Of a DNA stretch of 44,144 nt, positions 1 to 9,087 are shown in pieces. Under the pieces are notes generated by a model, which was given only the letters and a program-made list of their open reading frames with translations, did no database searches and was not told the origin of the DNA. Position 1 is the stretch's first letter; each line of letters starts with the position of its first letter. Location: NCBI GenBank assembly GCA_016839635.1, contig JAEOTV010000115.1, forward strand, positions 1 to 44,144, in the 5' to 3' direction. Both the position numbers and the translations under genes were made by a program. The DNA comes from Promethearchaeota archaeon. Lineage in GTDB: Archaea; Asgardarchaeota; Lokiarchaeia; Sigynarchaeales; SOKP01.

Positions 1-1
1 T

Positions 2-859
2 AGATATTTGGACCCAGGAGCATTAGAATACACAGAAGAGCATGCCTCAATGTATTTTAGTAATATGACTGATTTATCTGATTATACATTGGTCTTTGAA
101 AATAACCAAAATGAAATCATTGGTTTTGCGATTATTTTTCAAGTTCCACAACATAAGAATACTTCTATTTGGTCTGTAGTATATGGAATAATACCCGGAT
201 ATTTTAAATCTGAACTCCCTGGAGACTTAATTGAAGCCATCCTGACGTTAGGAATCAAACTAAAAGTTCCAGAACTCTTTATTGATACAACGGGAGAATT
301 ATCAGCACCTTTTGATGATAAATTGGAAATATTAGGATTTAAACCAATTCATTATTATATTTTTATGAGTATAGATGATTTAGGTTTAGTTTCTCCTCCA
401 GATAATCCATCAGGAATCGCAATTCGAAGCCAAGAGGAAATTGTGGATTACAAAAGTGTAATTTCAGTAATTAATGAAGGATTTAAAGACTCATTCATGT
501 GGGCTGAAGTAAGACCCTCACGATGGAAAAGACGCGATCAATCGTTTAAGAAAAGTCACGTTGTTGAATATATCATGGCTTATGATAAAGAAAAGATTGT
601 GGGTTTTATTCAGAGCTATTTTGATAAGAAAAAACCAAATATCGGTTTAATGAATACTTTAAGTGTTCTACCTAATTATCGCCGACGTGGAATTGGAAGT
701 GCTTTATTTGCTTCTGGAGTAGAATTCCTTAGAAATAGAGGGTGCAAAACAATCGATTTAATGGTGGATGCTAAAAATGAAAAAGCAGCAAGAATATATG
801 AGAAATTTGGTTTCTATTGGCAAAAAAACAAGACAATAAAGACTTATAAACTTATATAA
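2..859 (+). CDS. Tandem GNAT-family N-acetyltransferase (5' partial)
   Basis: Acyl-CoA-dependent acetyltransferase, substrate unknown. The frame is open to the left window edge; the first usable start inside is TTG at 8, so the true start may lie outside. Two GNAT units are visible in about 283 residues. The N-terminal unit (about 1-125) is degenerate. The C-terminal unit (about 135-283) keeps the acetyl-CoA-binding loop RRRGIGSALF near residue 225, then a beta-strand and the typical end KAARIYEKFGF. The double-GNAT layout resembles MshD-like proteins, but nothing here points to mycothiol. It converges on the radical SAM gene 11 bases downstream on the other strand. Fold is confident; substrate is not assigned. 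Confidence 0.8.
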   Translation, partial: RYLDPGALEYTEEHASMYFSNMTDLSDYTLVFENNQNEIIGFAIIFQVPQHKNTSIWSVVYGIIPGYFKSELPGDLIEAILTLGIKLKVPELFIDTTGELSAPFDDKLEILGFKPIHYYIFMSIDDLGLVSPPDNPSGIAIRSQEEIVDYKSVISVINEGFKDSFMWAEVRPSRWKRRDQSFKKSHVVEYIMAYDKEKIVGFIQSYFDKKKPNIGLMNTLSVLPNYRRRGIGSALFASGVEFLRNRGCKTIDLMVDAKNEKAARIYEKFGFYWQKNKTIKTYKLI

Positions 860-870
860 CTTTCATATAA

Positions 871-1983
871 CTAAGAAACTGGTCTCCAGAGAATCCCTAA
901 TGTATCTGCATAATTTTTGACTTCTAGCATTTCTTGTGAAGTGGGTCTTCGATTTATTTCAGGAAACTTAGAGACCTTCCACTGTGGCCTATATTGCCCC
1001 ATAATATTTACAACAGCTTTTGGAAGTTCTTTAGCAACGTAATCTAGTATAGGTTTAGAACAACATTCAATATGGTTTGGCATGACTAAGTGTCTGATAC
1101 AAATTTCTCCACTTCCATCATCATGGATTCTTTTATGATTTCTGGAAATTACATCAAAGTAATTATCAATGCCAGAGTAATTTTTTCCACATTTATTATT
1201 TCCGTACTTCCAGTCTGGCAACCAAAAGTCTATAAAATCGATGATTAATGATAATGATTTATTAGTTAAGTAAAAGTTTGAATTCCATAACTGACAAATA
1301 TTAGATTTTTGAAAATTTAAGCTCCCTACAATTGTATGAATATTTGGGATTGGATCGCCTCCAACATAATTGATATTTATTGCTCCTCTATCAACTAACT
1401 TTTCTGCAACTGCTGCTAATTCATTTGTATTAACTTTCTGAGCTATATCTTCAATCTTCTTTTTGTCTTTCCAAGCTTGAGAAATATCATAATTCTGGCA
1501 GAAGACACAGCCAAAGTTACAACCCTGAAAAAATATTGTACCGCTTGGAATCAAAACAGGTTCTTCGCCCATATGAAGGAAAGCGGAAGAAATATATGAG
1601 TCTTTAGATATTAAACAGAATCCTTTTTTCCCATCGATTCTATTAACTTCGCATTGTCGTTCGCAGAATATACACTTTTCAAGATATTTATTTGCAAGAA
1701 TTTCTGCTAAATGAATATAAGAATTAGTAGTAGTCTTACGATTTTTAATTTCCTCAATATCTTTATTTAATAATTCGTTGAATTCCAAGGATTTTTCTTT
1801 TAGAAGTTTTTCAAGATCATCTACTGAGGAATTGGAATTATAAGCACATTCAACAGTTTTAGCAACTATGTATCTTGCTACCTGGGTACCATCAATTATT
1901 CCTTTATATTTTGAAAATCGTTTAAGAATTTCTTCATTTTTCCAAACTGATACTGAATCCGGTCGAAGAACTCTAAAAACCAT
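871..1983 (-). CDS. Radical SAM protein, PflA/PflX-like (COG1313 type)
   Basis: A 370-residue radical SAM enzyme. The SAM-cluster motif C155-x3-C159-x2-C162 sits in QGCNFGCVFCQNYDIS, the spacing and context of pyruvate formate-lyase activase relatives. A second cysteine group ahead of it (C104, C107, C111, C123) probably binds an auxiliary Fe-S cluster or zinc, as in the PflX/COG1313 group. The C-terminus ends in a WRP motif also common there. No glycyl-radical enzyme lies nearby, so a classical activase role is unsupported; the reaction is unknown. ATG start at 1983. The N-terminal hundred residues are helical and less conserved-looking. Confidence 0.85.
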   Translation of the reverse strand: MVFRVLRPDSVSVWKNEEILKRFSKYKGIIDGTQVARYIVAKTVECAYNSNSSVDDLEKLLKEKSLEFNELLNKDIEEIKNRKTTTNSYIHLAEILANKYLEKCIFCERQCEVNRIDGKKGFCLISKDSYISSAFLHMGEEPVLIPSGTIFFQGCNFGCVFCQNYDISQAWKDKKKIEDIAQKVNTNELAAVAEKLVDRGAININYVGGDPIPNIHTIVGSLNFQKSNICQLWNSNFYLTNKSLSLIIDFIDFWLPDWKYGNNKCGKNYSGIDNYFDVISRNHKRIHDDGSGEICIRHLVMPNHIECCSKPILDYVAKELPKAVVNIMGQYRPQWKVSKFPEINRRPTSQEMLEVKNYADTLGILWRPVS

Positions 1984-2008
1984 AATATACGAAACAAAAA
2001 GTAATTAG

Positions 2009-2740
2009 CTAGCGTTCAAAAGATAACCATTCGATAATGTTCGAAAGAAATTTGAGATTATCTCCTGCATCGAGCCCATAATCGCTATCTTCAACCATCC
2101 AATCAGAGGATCCTACAGTTACACATCTACCTTCATAGAATTCAGAAACAACACAAATCGGAACAGGTCCAATTGTATCTATATCCTCGTCTACAAAATA
2201 TTTGAATTCAGCTTTTTCAGAAGTCACTATTATATCATCAACATCTTCTTCTGAAATGGTAAAAAATGTGCAGTTAGGAAACATTACTTCATTAATTCCT
2301 TCTGTTATAGGGTGGTTGAATAATTCTGTTACTAAAACATTTTTCTTTTTTACTAAAAAATTAGACGGTGCTTCCTGAATAAAACCATTCCAGAATCTTC
2401 TAACACCAGTTAATTTATATAGAACTCTAATAGATCCTTTTTTCATTGGTATATCTTTATCTCCCCCATCTCCACTCGTTAAAAGTAATCCCCCACCTTC
2501 TCCAATAAATTTTTTAATAGCTTTTAATTCTTCTTGCGTAAATTTATCGGCTCTCCCCGTCTCAGAATGCTGGATATTTCCAATGAAAAAGATATCAAAA
2601 TCTTCAAGCATATCAAATTCGATGGGACCTTCATTTTTATCAATGTAACTAATTTCATAATCATCTTCCCCTAGACTAAATTCTGGGAATTCTTCCAACC
2701 GCTCTTTGTGAGACAAATCAACTATGATTTCATAAGGCAT
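2009..2740 (-). CDS. ThuA/class I glutamine-amidotransferase-like domain protein
   Basis: A 243-residue soluble acidic protein. The pattern of hydrophobic strand (DIFFIGNI), helix (TQEELKAIKKFIGEGG) and a glycine-rich turn with a strand (GGGLLLTSGDGGD) is that of the flavodoxin-like GATase/ThuA/DUF4350 superfamily. No nucleophilic-elbow Cys is evident, so catalysis is doubtful and a binding or sugar-related role is possible. Eukaryotic IFT52 carries a related GIFT domain, but I cannot show a specific relationship. It lies 25 bases upstream of, and on the same strand as, the radical SAM gene, so the two may be cotranscribed. Function unknown. Confidence 0.6.
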   Translation of the reverse strand: MPYEIIVDLSHKERLEEFPEFSLGEDDYEISYIDKNEGPIEFDMLEDFDIFFIGNIQHSETGRADKFTQEELKAIKKFIGEGGGLLLTSGDGGDKDIPMKKGSIRVLYKLTGVRRFWNGFIQEAPSNFLVKKKNVLVTELFNHPITEGINEVMFPNCTFFTISEEDVDDIIVTSEKAEFKYFVDEDIDTIGPVPICVVSEFYEGRCVTVGSSDWMVEDSDYGLDAGDNLKFLSNIIEWLSFER

Positions 2741-2977
2741 TTTAATACACCGCTATATTTTTGTTTTCTATTGATTAATACTTGTTTGGATTGATAATTC
2801 CAAGATCTTTTAAGAGATAATCCTTCTAGTTTAAGAACATGTAAATTATTTTTATAAAAATATGCTATCACTATTATTAAATATTTTCTTTTAAATTTTT
2901 TTAAAAGAATATTGTTAAAGAGAAAACTTTAATAGGAAGAAATCAAGTTTTTGGGTTTAATACGAGAAAAGAGGAGC

Positions 2978-3670
2978 CTATATAGGTACAAATTCTCGAT
3001 CAGCTGTTTTATCTTTATAGATTACCGCAATATCAATGCCATTTCCTGAAGCCATATCCCTTATTATTGATGATGTGACAGCTTTTTTTACAATTTCTAT
3101 GCCCTCATTAATAGGTAGATTATCTTTGTATCTCGCTTCTAAAACTCCGTATGAAAAATTTTGTCCACTTCCTACTGCACAATATTTTTGTGGCAAAATT
3201 GAACCATAAGCGCTAATATCTAAAAGTGAAGGTCCTTCTTCTTCGGTAACACCACCTAGCATGAGACCTACCTGAAAAGGAAATAGTTTATTTTGGTATA
3301 AAATGTTTGATAACATTTTTCCAGCAGATTTAACCATTATGGGTTTATCATCATGTGCTAATTGATATATGGTAGTTTCAGCTTTTAAAACGTCAACTAG
3401 ATACTGAGTATCCGCAACACCTCCCGCAGTAGTCATCCAAAGATGTTTTTGAATTTCATAAACTTTTTCGGATATTTTGCTTGCTATGAAATAGGCCATT
3501 GTGGCTCTTTTATCTGTTCCAAAAATAACAGCATCTTTACATATTAAACCTACCGTAGTAGTGCCTGTTTTTAAAGTATTAGAATTAATTTTTTGATTTT
3601 TAGTCGTCATACTTTCAGAATTTCTTACAAATTCAGAGTTGATTGGCTTTATTAAATCTTCTTTTCTCAT
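2978..3670 (-). CDS. psmB: Proteasome beta subunit
   Basis: Catalytic beta subunit of the archaeal 20S proteasome. The motif TGTTTVGL puts the autocatalytic cleavage after Gly36, exposing Thr37 as the N-terminal nucleophile (Thr1). Asp53 (Asp17 of the mature chain) and Lys69 (Lys33) are both at the canonical spacing. The propeptide of 36 residues is longer than the roughly 8 of Thermoplasma. The body matches archaeal beta subunits through the C-terminal SGNGIDIAVIYKD block. Single gene with its own promoter region; the A+T-rich upstream stretch contains a TATA-like ATTATAAAA on the minus strand. No alpha subunit or PAN ATPase lies in the window. Confidence 0.97.
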   Translation of the reverse strand: MRKEDLIKPINSEFVRNSESMTTKNQKINSNTLKTGTTTVGLICKDAVIFGTDKRATMAYFIASKISEKVYEIQKHLWMTTAGGVADTQYLVDVLKAETTIYQLAHDDKPIMVKSAGKMLSNILYQNKLFPFQVGLMLGGVTEEEGPSLLDISAYGSILPQKYCAVGSGQNFSYGVLEARYKDNLPINEGIEIVKKAVTSSIIRDMASGNGIDIAVIYKDKTADREFVPI

Positions 3671-3801
3671 AATTTCATTAAAGAACTCTTGTTTTTATAA
3701 TTTTTTTTAATTTTTTATTAATCTTAAATTGATTATGTATTAATTTTTTTAAGACTTAATAAAATAATTAGGGTATTAATTATAAGATTTGATAATTTAA
3801 T

Positions 3802-4980
3802 ATGTTTGATGTTGTAATCTCTGGAGCAGGACCTGCGGGTTCGAAATGCGCTGAAATCTTTGCGAAAACAGGTTTTAAAGTTGCGTTAATCGAAAAAAAT
3901 ACAAATTGGCGGAAACCATGTGGAGGAGCAGTAAATTCAAGGATTTTTAAATATTACCCACAATTACGTAATTTTAATTTTCATCGTATTAATAGAATCA
4001 ACATCTATTCAGCTGAGTATTTTAAATTTGGATATAAATGGAATGAAGAAATTGATTATTCGATAAATGTAGATCGATTAGAATTTGACAATGTTTTGAG
4101 AAACATAGCGATTGATGCGGGTGCTGAACTTTTTGATAAGAATATATCCTATGATTTTATTTTTAAAAATAATAGAAGAATTGGAATAAAAACAAAATCT
4201 CCATCAGGAGTACAAGAGTATAAGGGAAAAATTATAGTAATAGCAGACGGAATGAGTTCAAAATTAGCGATAAAATCAGGTTTGAGGAAGAAATGGAAGA
4301 TAGAAGAAATAATATTAGCAAAAAGTGCAATTATGGAGGGTGATAACAAGATTGATGAAGATACTATTTCTCTTTTCTTTAAATCCTTTAGAGGTTATGG
4401 ATGGTTATTTCCATTAGGAGAGAATAAATTTAATATTGGTGTTGGTACGATGGGTATAGATAACTTGAAATATAATCTTAATAAAGTATTCAATGAATTC
4501 ATAAATGATTCAAATATAAAGAAATTTATACCTGAAAGCAACTATAAAAGGATATGGGAGGGTGCGTGTCCATTACCAGGCTTAGGAGTAATTGAGAAAA
4601 GTTTGTATGGTGAAAACATGATGTTGATTGGAGATGCTGCTGGTTTTGTTAATCCTATTAGTGGAGAAGGAATCTGTCCTAGTATTGCATCAGGGAAAGC
4701 AGCTGCTGAAACAGGAATTAATGCATTGGAAAGTGAGGATATATTTCACCAATCTTTAAGAAATTATAAATTCCATCCAACCATAAGGAAAATTGGTCGG
4801 AGTTATAAAATGACCCTTTCTCTACTTGATTTTTGTTTTGAAAACCAAGGCCGGAATTTTTCCAAAATGTGCAAAATAGCTGAGATTGATGATAATTATA
4901 GAGGACATGTTGTTAATATGTTTCTCTTTAGTAAAGCCCCACCAAAAGATTTTATAACGAGATTAAAAAACGAAAAATAG
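3802..4980 (+). CDS. Geranylgeranyl reductase family FAD-dependent oxidoreductase
   Basis: A 392-residue flavoenzyme that in archaea hydrogenates double bonds of digeranylgeranyl-glycerophospholipids to make saturated isoprenoid membrane lipids. Visible: the N-terminal Rossmann motif GAGPAG (residues 8-13), the family CGGAV segment near residue 40, and the FAD motif IGDAAGFVNPISGEG (about 276-290). Length matches the family. No strong ribosome-binding site precedes the ATG, which suggests a leaderless or very short leader transcript. Relatives include halogenases and other FAD hydroxylases, but the CGG segment and archaeal context favour the reductase. It is followed by a dyad and a DMT exporter. 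Confidence 0.88.
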   Translation: MFDVVISGAGPAGSKCAEIFAKTGFKVALIEKNTNWRKPCGGAVNSRIFKYYPQLRNFNFHRINRINIYSAEYFKFGYKWNEEIDYSINVDRLEFDNVLRNIAIDAGAELFDKNISYDFIFKNNRRIGIKTKSPSGVQEYKGKIIVIADGMSSKLAIKSGLRKKWKIEEIILAKSAIMEGDNKIDEDTISLFFKSFRGYGWLFPLGENKFNIGVGTMGIDNLKYNLNKVFNEFINDSNIKKFIPESNYKRIWEGACPLPGLGVIEKSLYGENMMLIGDAAGFVNPISGEGICPSIASGKAAAETGINALESEDIFHQSLRNYKFHPTIRKIGRSYKMTLSLLDFCFENQGRNFSKMCKIAEIDDNYRGHVVNMFLFSKAPPKDFITRLKNEK

Positions 4981-4989
4981 GGCTATTAT

Positions 4990-5012
4990 AAAAATACTTT
5001 TAAAGTATTTTT
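4990..5012. promoter_or_regulatory. Perfect 11-bp dyad overlapping the promoter of the DMT transporter
   Basis: AAAAATACTTT at 4990-5000 and AAAGTATTTTT at 5002-5012 form a perfect inverted repeat around one base. A TATA-like TTATAAAAA (4987-4995) overlaps the left arm, about 38 bases before the ATG at 5029. It is followed by a second perfect palindrome, GAATTTAAATTC (5013-5024). The placement fits an operator; alternatively the dyad and T-run end the reductase transcript. Confidence 0.45.
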
Positions 5013-5028
5013 GAATTTAAATTCTTAA

Positions 5029-5964
5029 ATGGCTGAGTTAATAGGTTTATTTTTCACAATATTTACAATTTTTGTGTGGGCATTAGCCTCTCTTGTATAT
5101 AAAAAAGGTTTAGAAAAAACACAACCCAAAGCAAACTTATTTTTTAGATTGTGTTGTACAAGTTTAGGGACCTTTATTTTTTCGTTAATTTTTGGCAATT
5201 TTATTTTACTGGGAAATTTAACGAATCGAGAATTAATTGATTATTTAATAGCTTGTCTTATATCTGGATTAAGTGTTACTTTAGGAGATTTACTTTATTA
5301 TATGTCATTAACAAAGATAGATGCTTCACGGACTTATCCTCTTGTCCAACTTTCACTTATTTTTGTAATTTTCTTTTCGGTAGTTTTCTTTGGTGATGAA
5401 ATCTCAATTTCAATAATAGTGGGGGCTAGCCTAATACTATCAAGTGTTTTTATATTAAGTTCAAAAGACAAATCTGAGAAAACTAATGAAAAGAGAAGTC
5501 TAAAAGAAAGGATTTCAGAAGATTTAATTTTAGGTGTTATATTTGCAATTAGTACTGCATTTTTTTGGGCACTCGCATATATCTCATTTACTCAAGCGAG
5601 CTTTTTAACTGGAGATGTTTTTGGTGCAAATTTTTTTAGAGTTGTTTTTGGTATGATTGCGATTGCCTTACTAGGTCTATTTCAACGTGATTATTATGCT
5701 GGATTTAAAAAGGAAAATAGGATAAACTTAAAGTATTTTTTATATATTGGAATAGCTGGAATCTTATCTCTAGGTTTTGCCGATGCTATTTACATTAAAG
5801 CGGCAGAAATTAATGGATTACCTTTAACATCTACATTTACAGCAAATACTCCTATGGTTCAACAAATTTTTTCAATATTGATTTTGAAAGAAAAATTCCG
5901 CAAAAGGTTTATATTTGCAGTGATCCTAATAATACTCGGAAATTATGTCATTCTTTTCTTGTAA
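5029..5964 (+). CDS. EamA/DMT-superfamily transporter
   Basis: A 311-residue membrane protein with about ten hydrophobic segments in two repeated halves: residues 1-145, a charged loop at about 146-165 (KDKSEKTNEKRSLKER), then residues 166-311. This is the EamA drug/metabolite transporter plan. Each half ends with a typical hydrophobic segment (IIVGASLILSSVFIL; FIFAVILIILGNYVILFL). Likely a metabolite exporter of the cytoplasmic membrane; substrate not predictable. The 48-base gap after the reductase gene contains a strong dyad. Confidence 0.88.
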   Translation: MAELIGLFFTIFTIFVWALASLVYKKGLEKTQPKANLFFRLCCTSLGTFIFSLIFGNFILLGNLTNRELIDYLIACLISGLSVTLGDLLYYMSLTKIDASRTYPLVQLSLIFVIFFSVVFFGDEISISIIVGASLILSSVFILSSKDKSEKTNEKRSLKERISEDLILGVIFAISTAFFWALAYISFTQASFLTGDVFGANFFRVVFGMIAIALLGLFQRDYYAGFKKENRINLKYFLYIGIAGILSLGFADAIYIKAAEINGLPLTSTFTANTPMVQQIFSILILKEKFRKRFIFAVILIILGNYVILFL

Positions 5965-6110
5965 ATAGAAAACTTAAAATAATTTTCAAATCACAATAAA
6001 ATCCATACGTGATATTTTGAATTATTAAAATAATTATTAGAGATAAATAAAAATAAGGGTAACTATTATATAATTTATAGAAATAAAATTTTGTATGTGA
6101 ATACTAAATT

Positions 6111-6764
6111 ATGAGCATAGATTTAATAGACAAAAAGAAAATTAAAGCTGATGATTATATTAGTATTTTAATTGCCGTGAATTATCTTGTTTTTGCTCTC
6201 TTTTTCCATTTGGAGACACTAATATCTATTATAGTCTATCCCTTCGTAGCTTTAGCACTTTATGGCATTATAAAGATTATCAATTTTCTAAATAAAAGAA
6301 ATTCAAAAGAGGGAAGTCCTATTAAGTTTTTATTTGGAATTGTTTGTATTATGGTTTCAATATTCTTTTTATGGTTTATGATTATGCAACCTAACTTTAC
6401 TGCTCTAGTGTTAATGAATTTAATTGCATTTCCGATGATAATTGTTGGATTTGCAGGTATTATAAAAGGGGCTTTAATTGATATCTATTCAAAAAAACAC
6501 CGATCAGTGACTATCATTGTGGGTATCATTACAATATTAGTCTGTTTGTTAGTATTCAGTCATGCATTTGATAATCTGTTCATTAGTATTAGTGCACTAT
6601 CTATCATACTTTTGCTTAACGTGATAAGTAGAGCCGCATTATATTTAAGCGAATTTGGATTATCTATAGTGCATATAAAGAATTTTAAAATATTCCTGTA
6701 TATTATCTCTGATTACATAATATATATAGATACAAATGGGAACTTAGTATTATCCAAATTATAA
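6111..6764 (+). CDS. Hypothetical multi-pass membrane protein
   Basis: A 217-residue protein with about six hydrophobic segments (roughly residues 18-36, 39-57, 71-90, 95-121, 130-150, 155-175) and a short, less hydrophobic C-terminal tail. It resembles small HdeD/DUF308-like membrane proteins in general appearance, but I see no diagnostic motif and do not name it. Single gene with intergenic gaps on both sides. Confidence 0.6.
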   Translation: MSIDLIDKKKIKADDYISILIAVNYLVFALFFHLETLISIIVYPFVALALYGIIKIINFLNKRNSKEGSPIKFLFGIVCIMVSIFFLWFMIMQPNFTALVLMNLIAFPMIIVGFAGIIKGALIDIYSKKHRSVTIIVGIITILVCLLVFSHAFDNLFISISALSIILLLNVISRAALYLSEFGLSIVHIKNFKIFLYIISDYIIYIDTNGNLVLSKL

Positions 6765-6849
6765 ATGATAAATACTTTATTATCCCTAACAACTTAATTT
6801 ATAGGATCACATACTAAAAATTTTAATTATTCAAAAAATTGAATCCATT

Positions 6850-7965
6850 ATGAGTGATATTCATTTTAATAAAGAAAAAGGATCCCAATTGAAGTTATTT
6901 ACTCCAGGACCCGTTTATGTTCCAGAAAGAGTTCTCAAGGAAATTTCAAAACCCAATGATACTCATAGATCTAAGCCTTACTCAGAAATGCATCAATTAG
7001 CTACTGAAGGCCTTCAAAAGTTATTATATACTAAAAATGAGTGTTTAATTTTTACTTCAAGCGCAACGGGAATAATGGAAGCTTGTGTGAGAAATCTAGT
7101 AAAAGATGATGAAAAAGGACTTTTCTTTTCAATAGGAGCTTTTGGAGATCGATGGTATGAGATAGGGAAAACCAATGGAAAGTATTCTGTTAAAGATGGG
7201 GTTGAGTGGGGTAATCCAATAACCCCAGAATTCGCTCAAGAAGCTTTAAACAAGGATAAATATGCAGTTGTTTTCATTCAAGCTAATGAAACATCTACTG
7301 GAGTGTATAATCCAATTGATAAAGTAGCCCCAGTAATTAAAGAATCAGGAGCTTTATTATGTGTAGATGCCACATCTTCAATGGCAGGAGTTAAAATTGA
7401 GGTGGATAAATTAGATATAGATGTATGTTTAGCTTCTGTTCAAAAATGTTTTGCGTTACCTCCTGGACTTGCGGTTTGTTCTATTTCTGAAGCAGCAGTG
7501 GAAAAAGCAAAACAAGTAAAAAATAGAGGTCTTTATTTTGATTTCATTGATTTACATAAAAGACATGTTGCTAAACATCAAACTCCAACGACACCTCCTA
7601 TACCTCAAATAAGAGGTTTAACTGCACAATTAGATTATATCTTTAATATAGAAGGATTAGAAAAAAGATTTGAAAGACATGAGGAACTTGGAAAACATAC
7701 ACGCGACTGGACAGAATCTGTCAATCTTGAGATGTTTCCTGAGAAGGGATATGAGTCAAATACCGTTTCTACAATAAAAAATTCGTTAGATCTTGATATT
7801 CCCAAAATGGTTTCTTTACTTCTAGGAAAAGGTTATCGAATTGTTAATGGATATGGGGCACTTGTAAATAAAACATTTCGGATTGGTCATATGGGTGAAA
7901 TTCAACTCAAAGACCTTGAAGAGATGTTAAAAGTATTAGCAGATATTATAAATGACCTAAAATAA
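6850..7965 (+). CDS. Class V aminotransferase (serine-pyruvate / alanine-glyoxylate type)
   Basis: A PLP-dependent enzyme of 371 residues. It opens with the family signature FTPGPVYVPERVL and continues with HRSKPYSEMH. The Schiff-base lysine is K199 in SVQKCFALPPGLAV, preceded by the cofactor aspartate in CVDATSSMAG. The order and length match serine-pyruvate/alanine-glyoxylate aminotransferases, which in archaea can serve as the phosphoserine or serine-forming aminotransferase. SerA and a DUF1015 protein follow, a neighbourhood repeatedly associated with serine synthesis, so a SerC-like role in making serine from 3-phosphohydroxypyruvate is likely but inferred. Confidence 0.88.
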   Translation: MSDIHFNKEKGSQLKLFTPGPVYVPERVLKEISKPNDTHRSKPYSEMHQLATEGLQKLLYTKNECLIFTSSATGIMEACVRNLVKDDEKGLFFSIGAFGDRWYEIGKTNGKYSVKDGVEWGNPITPEFAQEALNKDKYAVVFIQANETSTGVYNPIDKVAPVIKESGALLCVDATSSMAGVKIEVDKLDIDVCLASVQKCFALPPGLAVCSISEAAVEKAKQVKNRGLYFDFIDLHKRHVAKHQTPTTPPIPQIRGLTAQLDYIFNIEGLEKRFERHEELGKHTRDWTESVNLEMFPEKGYESNTVSTIKNSLDLDIPKMVSLLLGKGYRIVNGYGALVNKTFRIGHMGEIQLKDLEEMLKVLADIINDLK

Positions 7966-8131
7966 ACACAGACAAAATAATAAATAAAATCTTAAATTCA
8001 TTCTATTTTATTTTTTTGATATTTTTACTACAACTGTCTTTAAATTGGAAATGGGGATAAATAAAATATCAAAAACTCTTTAAAGATTTAAAAACTAAAA
8101 AATGTATTCACTCTAATTAAAATCAATCCAT

Positions 8132-8136
8132 GTGAT
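8132..8136 (+). promoter_or_regulatory. Ribosome-binding site GTGAT, 5 nt before serA ATG
   Basis: GTGAT matches the AUCAC part of the conserved archaeal 16S rRNA 3' end. Five bases (GTAAA) separate it from the ATG at 8142. It is the reference spacing for judging the non-AUG starts elsewhere in this window. Confidence 0.7.
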
Positions 8137-8141
8137 GTAAA

Positions 8142-9074
8142 ATGAAAATATTAATTAGCGATAAACTTCAAGATGAGGGAATTAAAATATTTGAAGATAA
8201 TGGATTTGAAGTTATTAAAAATTTTACAATTACTAAAGAAGAACTGAAGAAGGAAATAGGAGATTATGTTGGGATCGTAGTTCGTTCAAGAACAAAATTA
8301 ACCGCTGATGTATTAGAAAATGCCAAAAATCTTAAGGTTATTGGAAGAGCGGGAGTTGGCTTAGATAATGTAGATCGAAAAAAGGCAGCAGAAATGAACA
8401 TTGAAGTTTTAAATACTCCTGAAGCGCCTACTGTTTCAGTCGCAGAATTTGCATTGGGATTAATATTAGCATTAGCAAGAAAAATATCGTATGCTGATCG
8501 GACGACTCATCAATCGCAGTGGAATAAAAATGAATGCTTAGGATATACATTAAACGGAAAAAGACTTGGTTTAGTAGGATTTGGAAATATAGCCAAACAT
8601 CTGGCAAAAATATCACTTGCCATGGGAATGAATGTTGGAGTTTATTCTAGATTTAGTAAAGGTCAAGTAGCTATTGATGAAGCTAAAAATATAGGATGTT
8701 CTATTTATTCTTCAGTTGAAGACTTATTAAAAGACGCCCAAATTATTTCATTGCATCTTCCTTCTTCACCTCAAACTGAAAATTTGATCAATGAAGAGCG
8801 ATTAAAATTAATGAGAAAAGATGCAATATTGATAAATACAGCAAGAGGCAATTTAATTGATGACAGAGCTTTACTGAAAGCATTGAAAAACAAAGATATC
8901 GCTGGTGCTGCTCTTGATGTTTATCGTGAAGAGCCCTTAAAAGATCAAGAATTAATTACCTGGGATGAGAATCTTGTACTTACTCCTCATATAGCTTCCC
9001 AGAGTATTGAAAATCAAACTGCTGCAGCTACTATGATAGCAGAAAAAATATCAAATTTTCTAAAAAGTAATTAA
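8142..9074 (+). CDS. serA: D-3-phosphoglycerate dehydrogenase-like 2-hydroxyacid dehydrogenase
   Basis: Oxidises 3-phosphoglycerate to 3-phosphohydroxypyruvate with NAD, the first step of serine synthesis. The full D-2-hydroxyacid dehydrogenase catalytic set is present: Arg235 (TARGNL), Glu263 (DVYREEP) and His283 (LTPHIAS). The Rossmann loop reads GFGNIA, with Ala replacing the third Gly. At 310 residues it lacks the C-terminal ACT/ASB regulatory domains, so it is the short type without serine feedback. The start is an ATG preceded by GTGAT and five bases. Its neighbours, a class V aminotransferase upstream and DUF1015 convergent downstream, support the serine role over other hydroxyacids. 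Confidence 0.9.
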   Translation: MKILISDKLQDEGIKIFEDNGFEVIKNFTITKEELKKEIGDYVGIVVRSRTKLTADVLENAKNLKVIGRAGVGLDNVDRKKAAEMNIEVLNTPEAPTVSVAEFALGLILALARKISYADRTTHQSQWNKNECLGYTLNGKRLGLVGFGNIAKHLAKISLAMGMNVGVYSRFSKGQVAIDEAKNIGCSIYSSVEDLLKDAQIISLHLPSSPQTENLINEERLKLMRKDAILINTARGNLIDDRALLKALKNKDIAGAALDVYREEPLKDQELITWDENLVLTPHIASQSIENQTAAATMIAEKISNFLKSN

Positions 9075-9087
9075 TCAATTATTTTTT

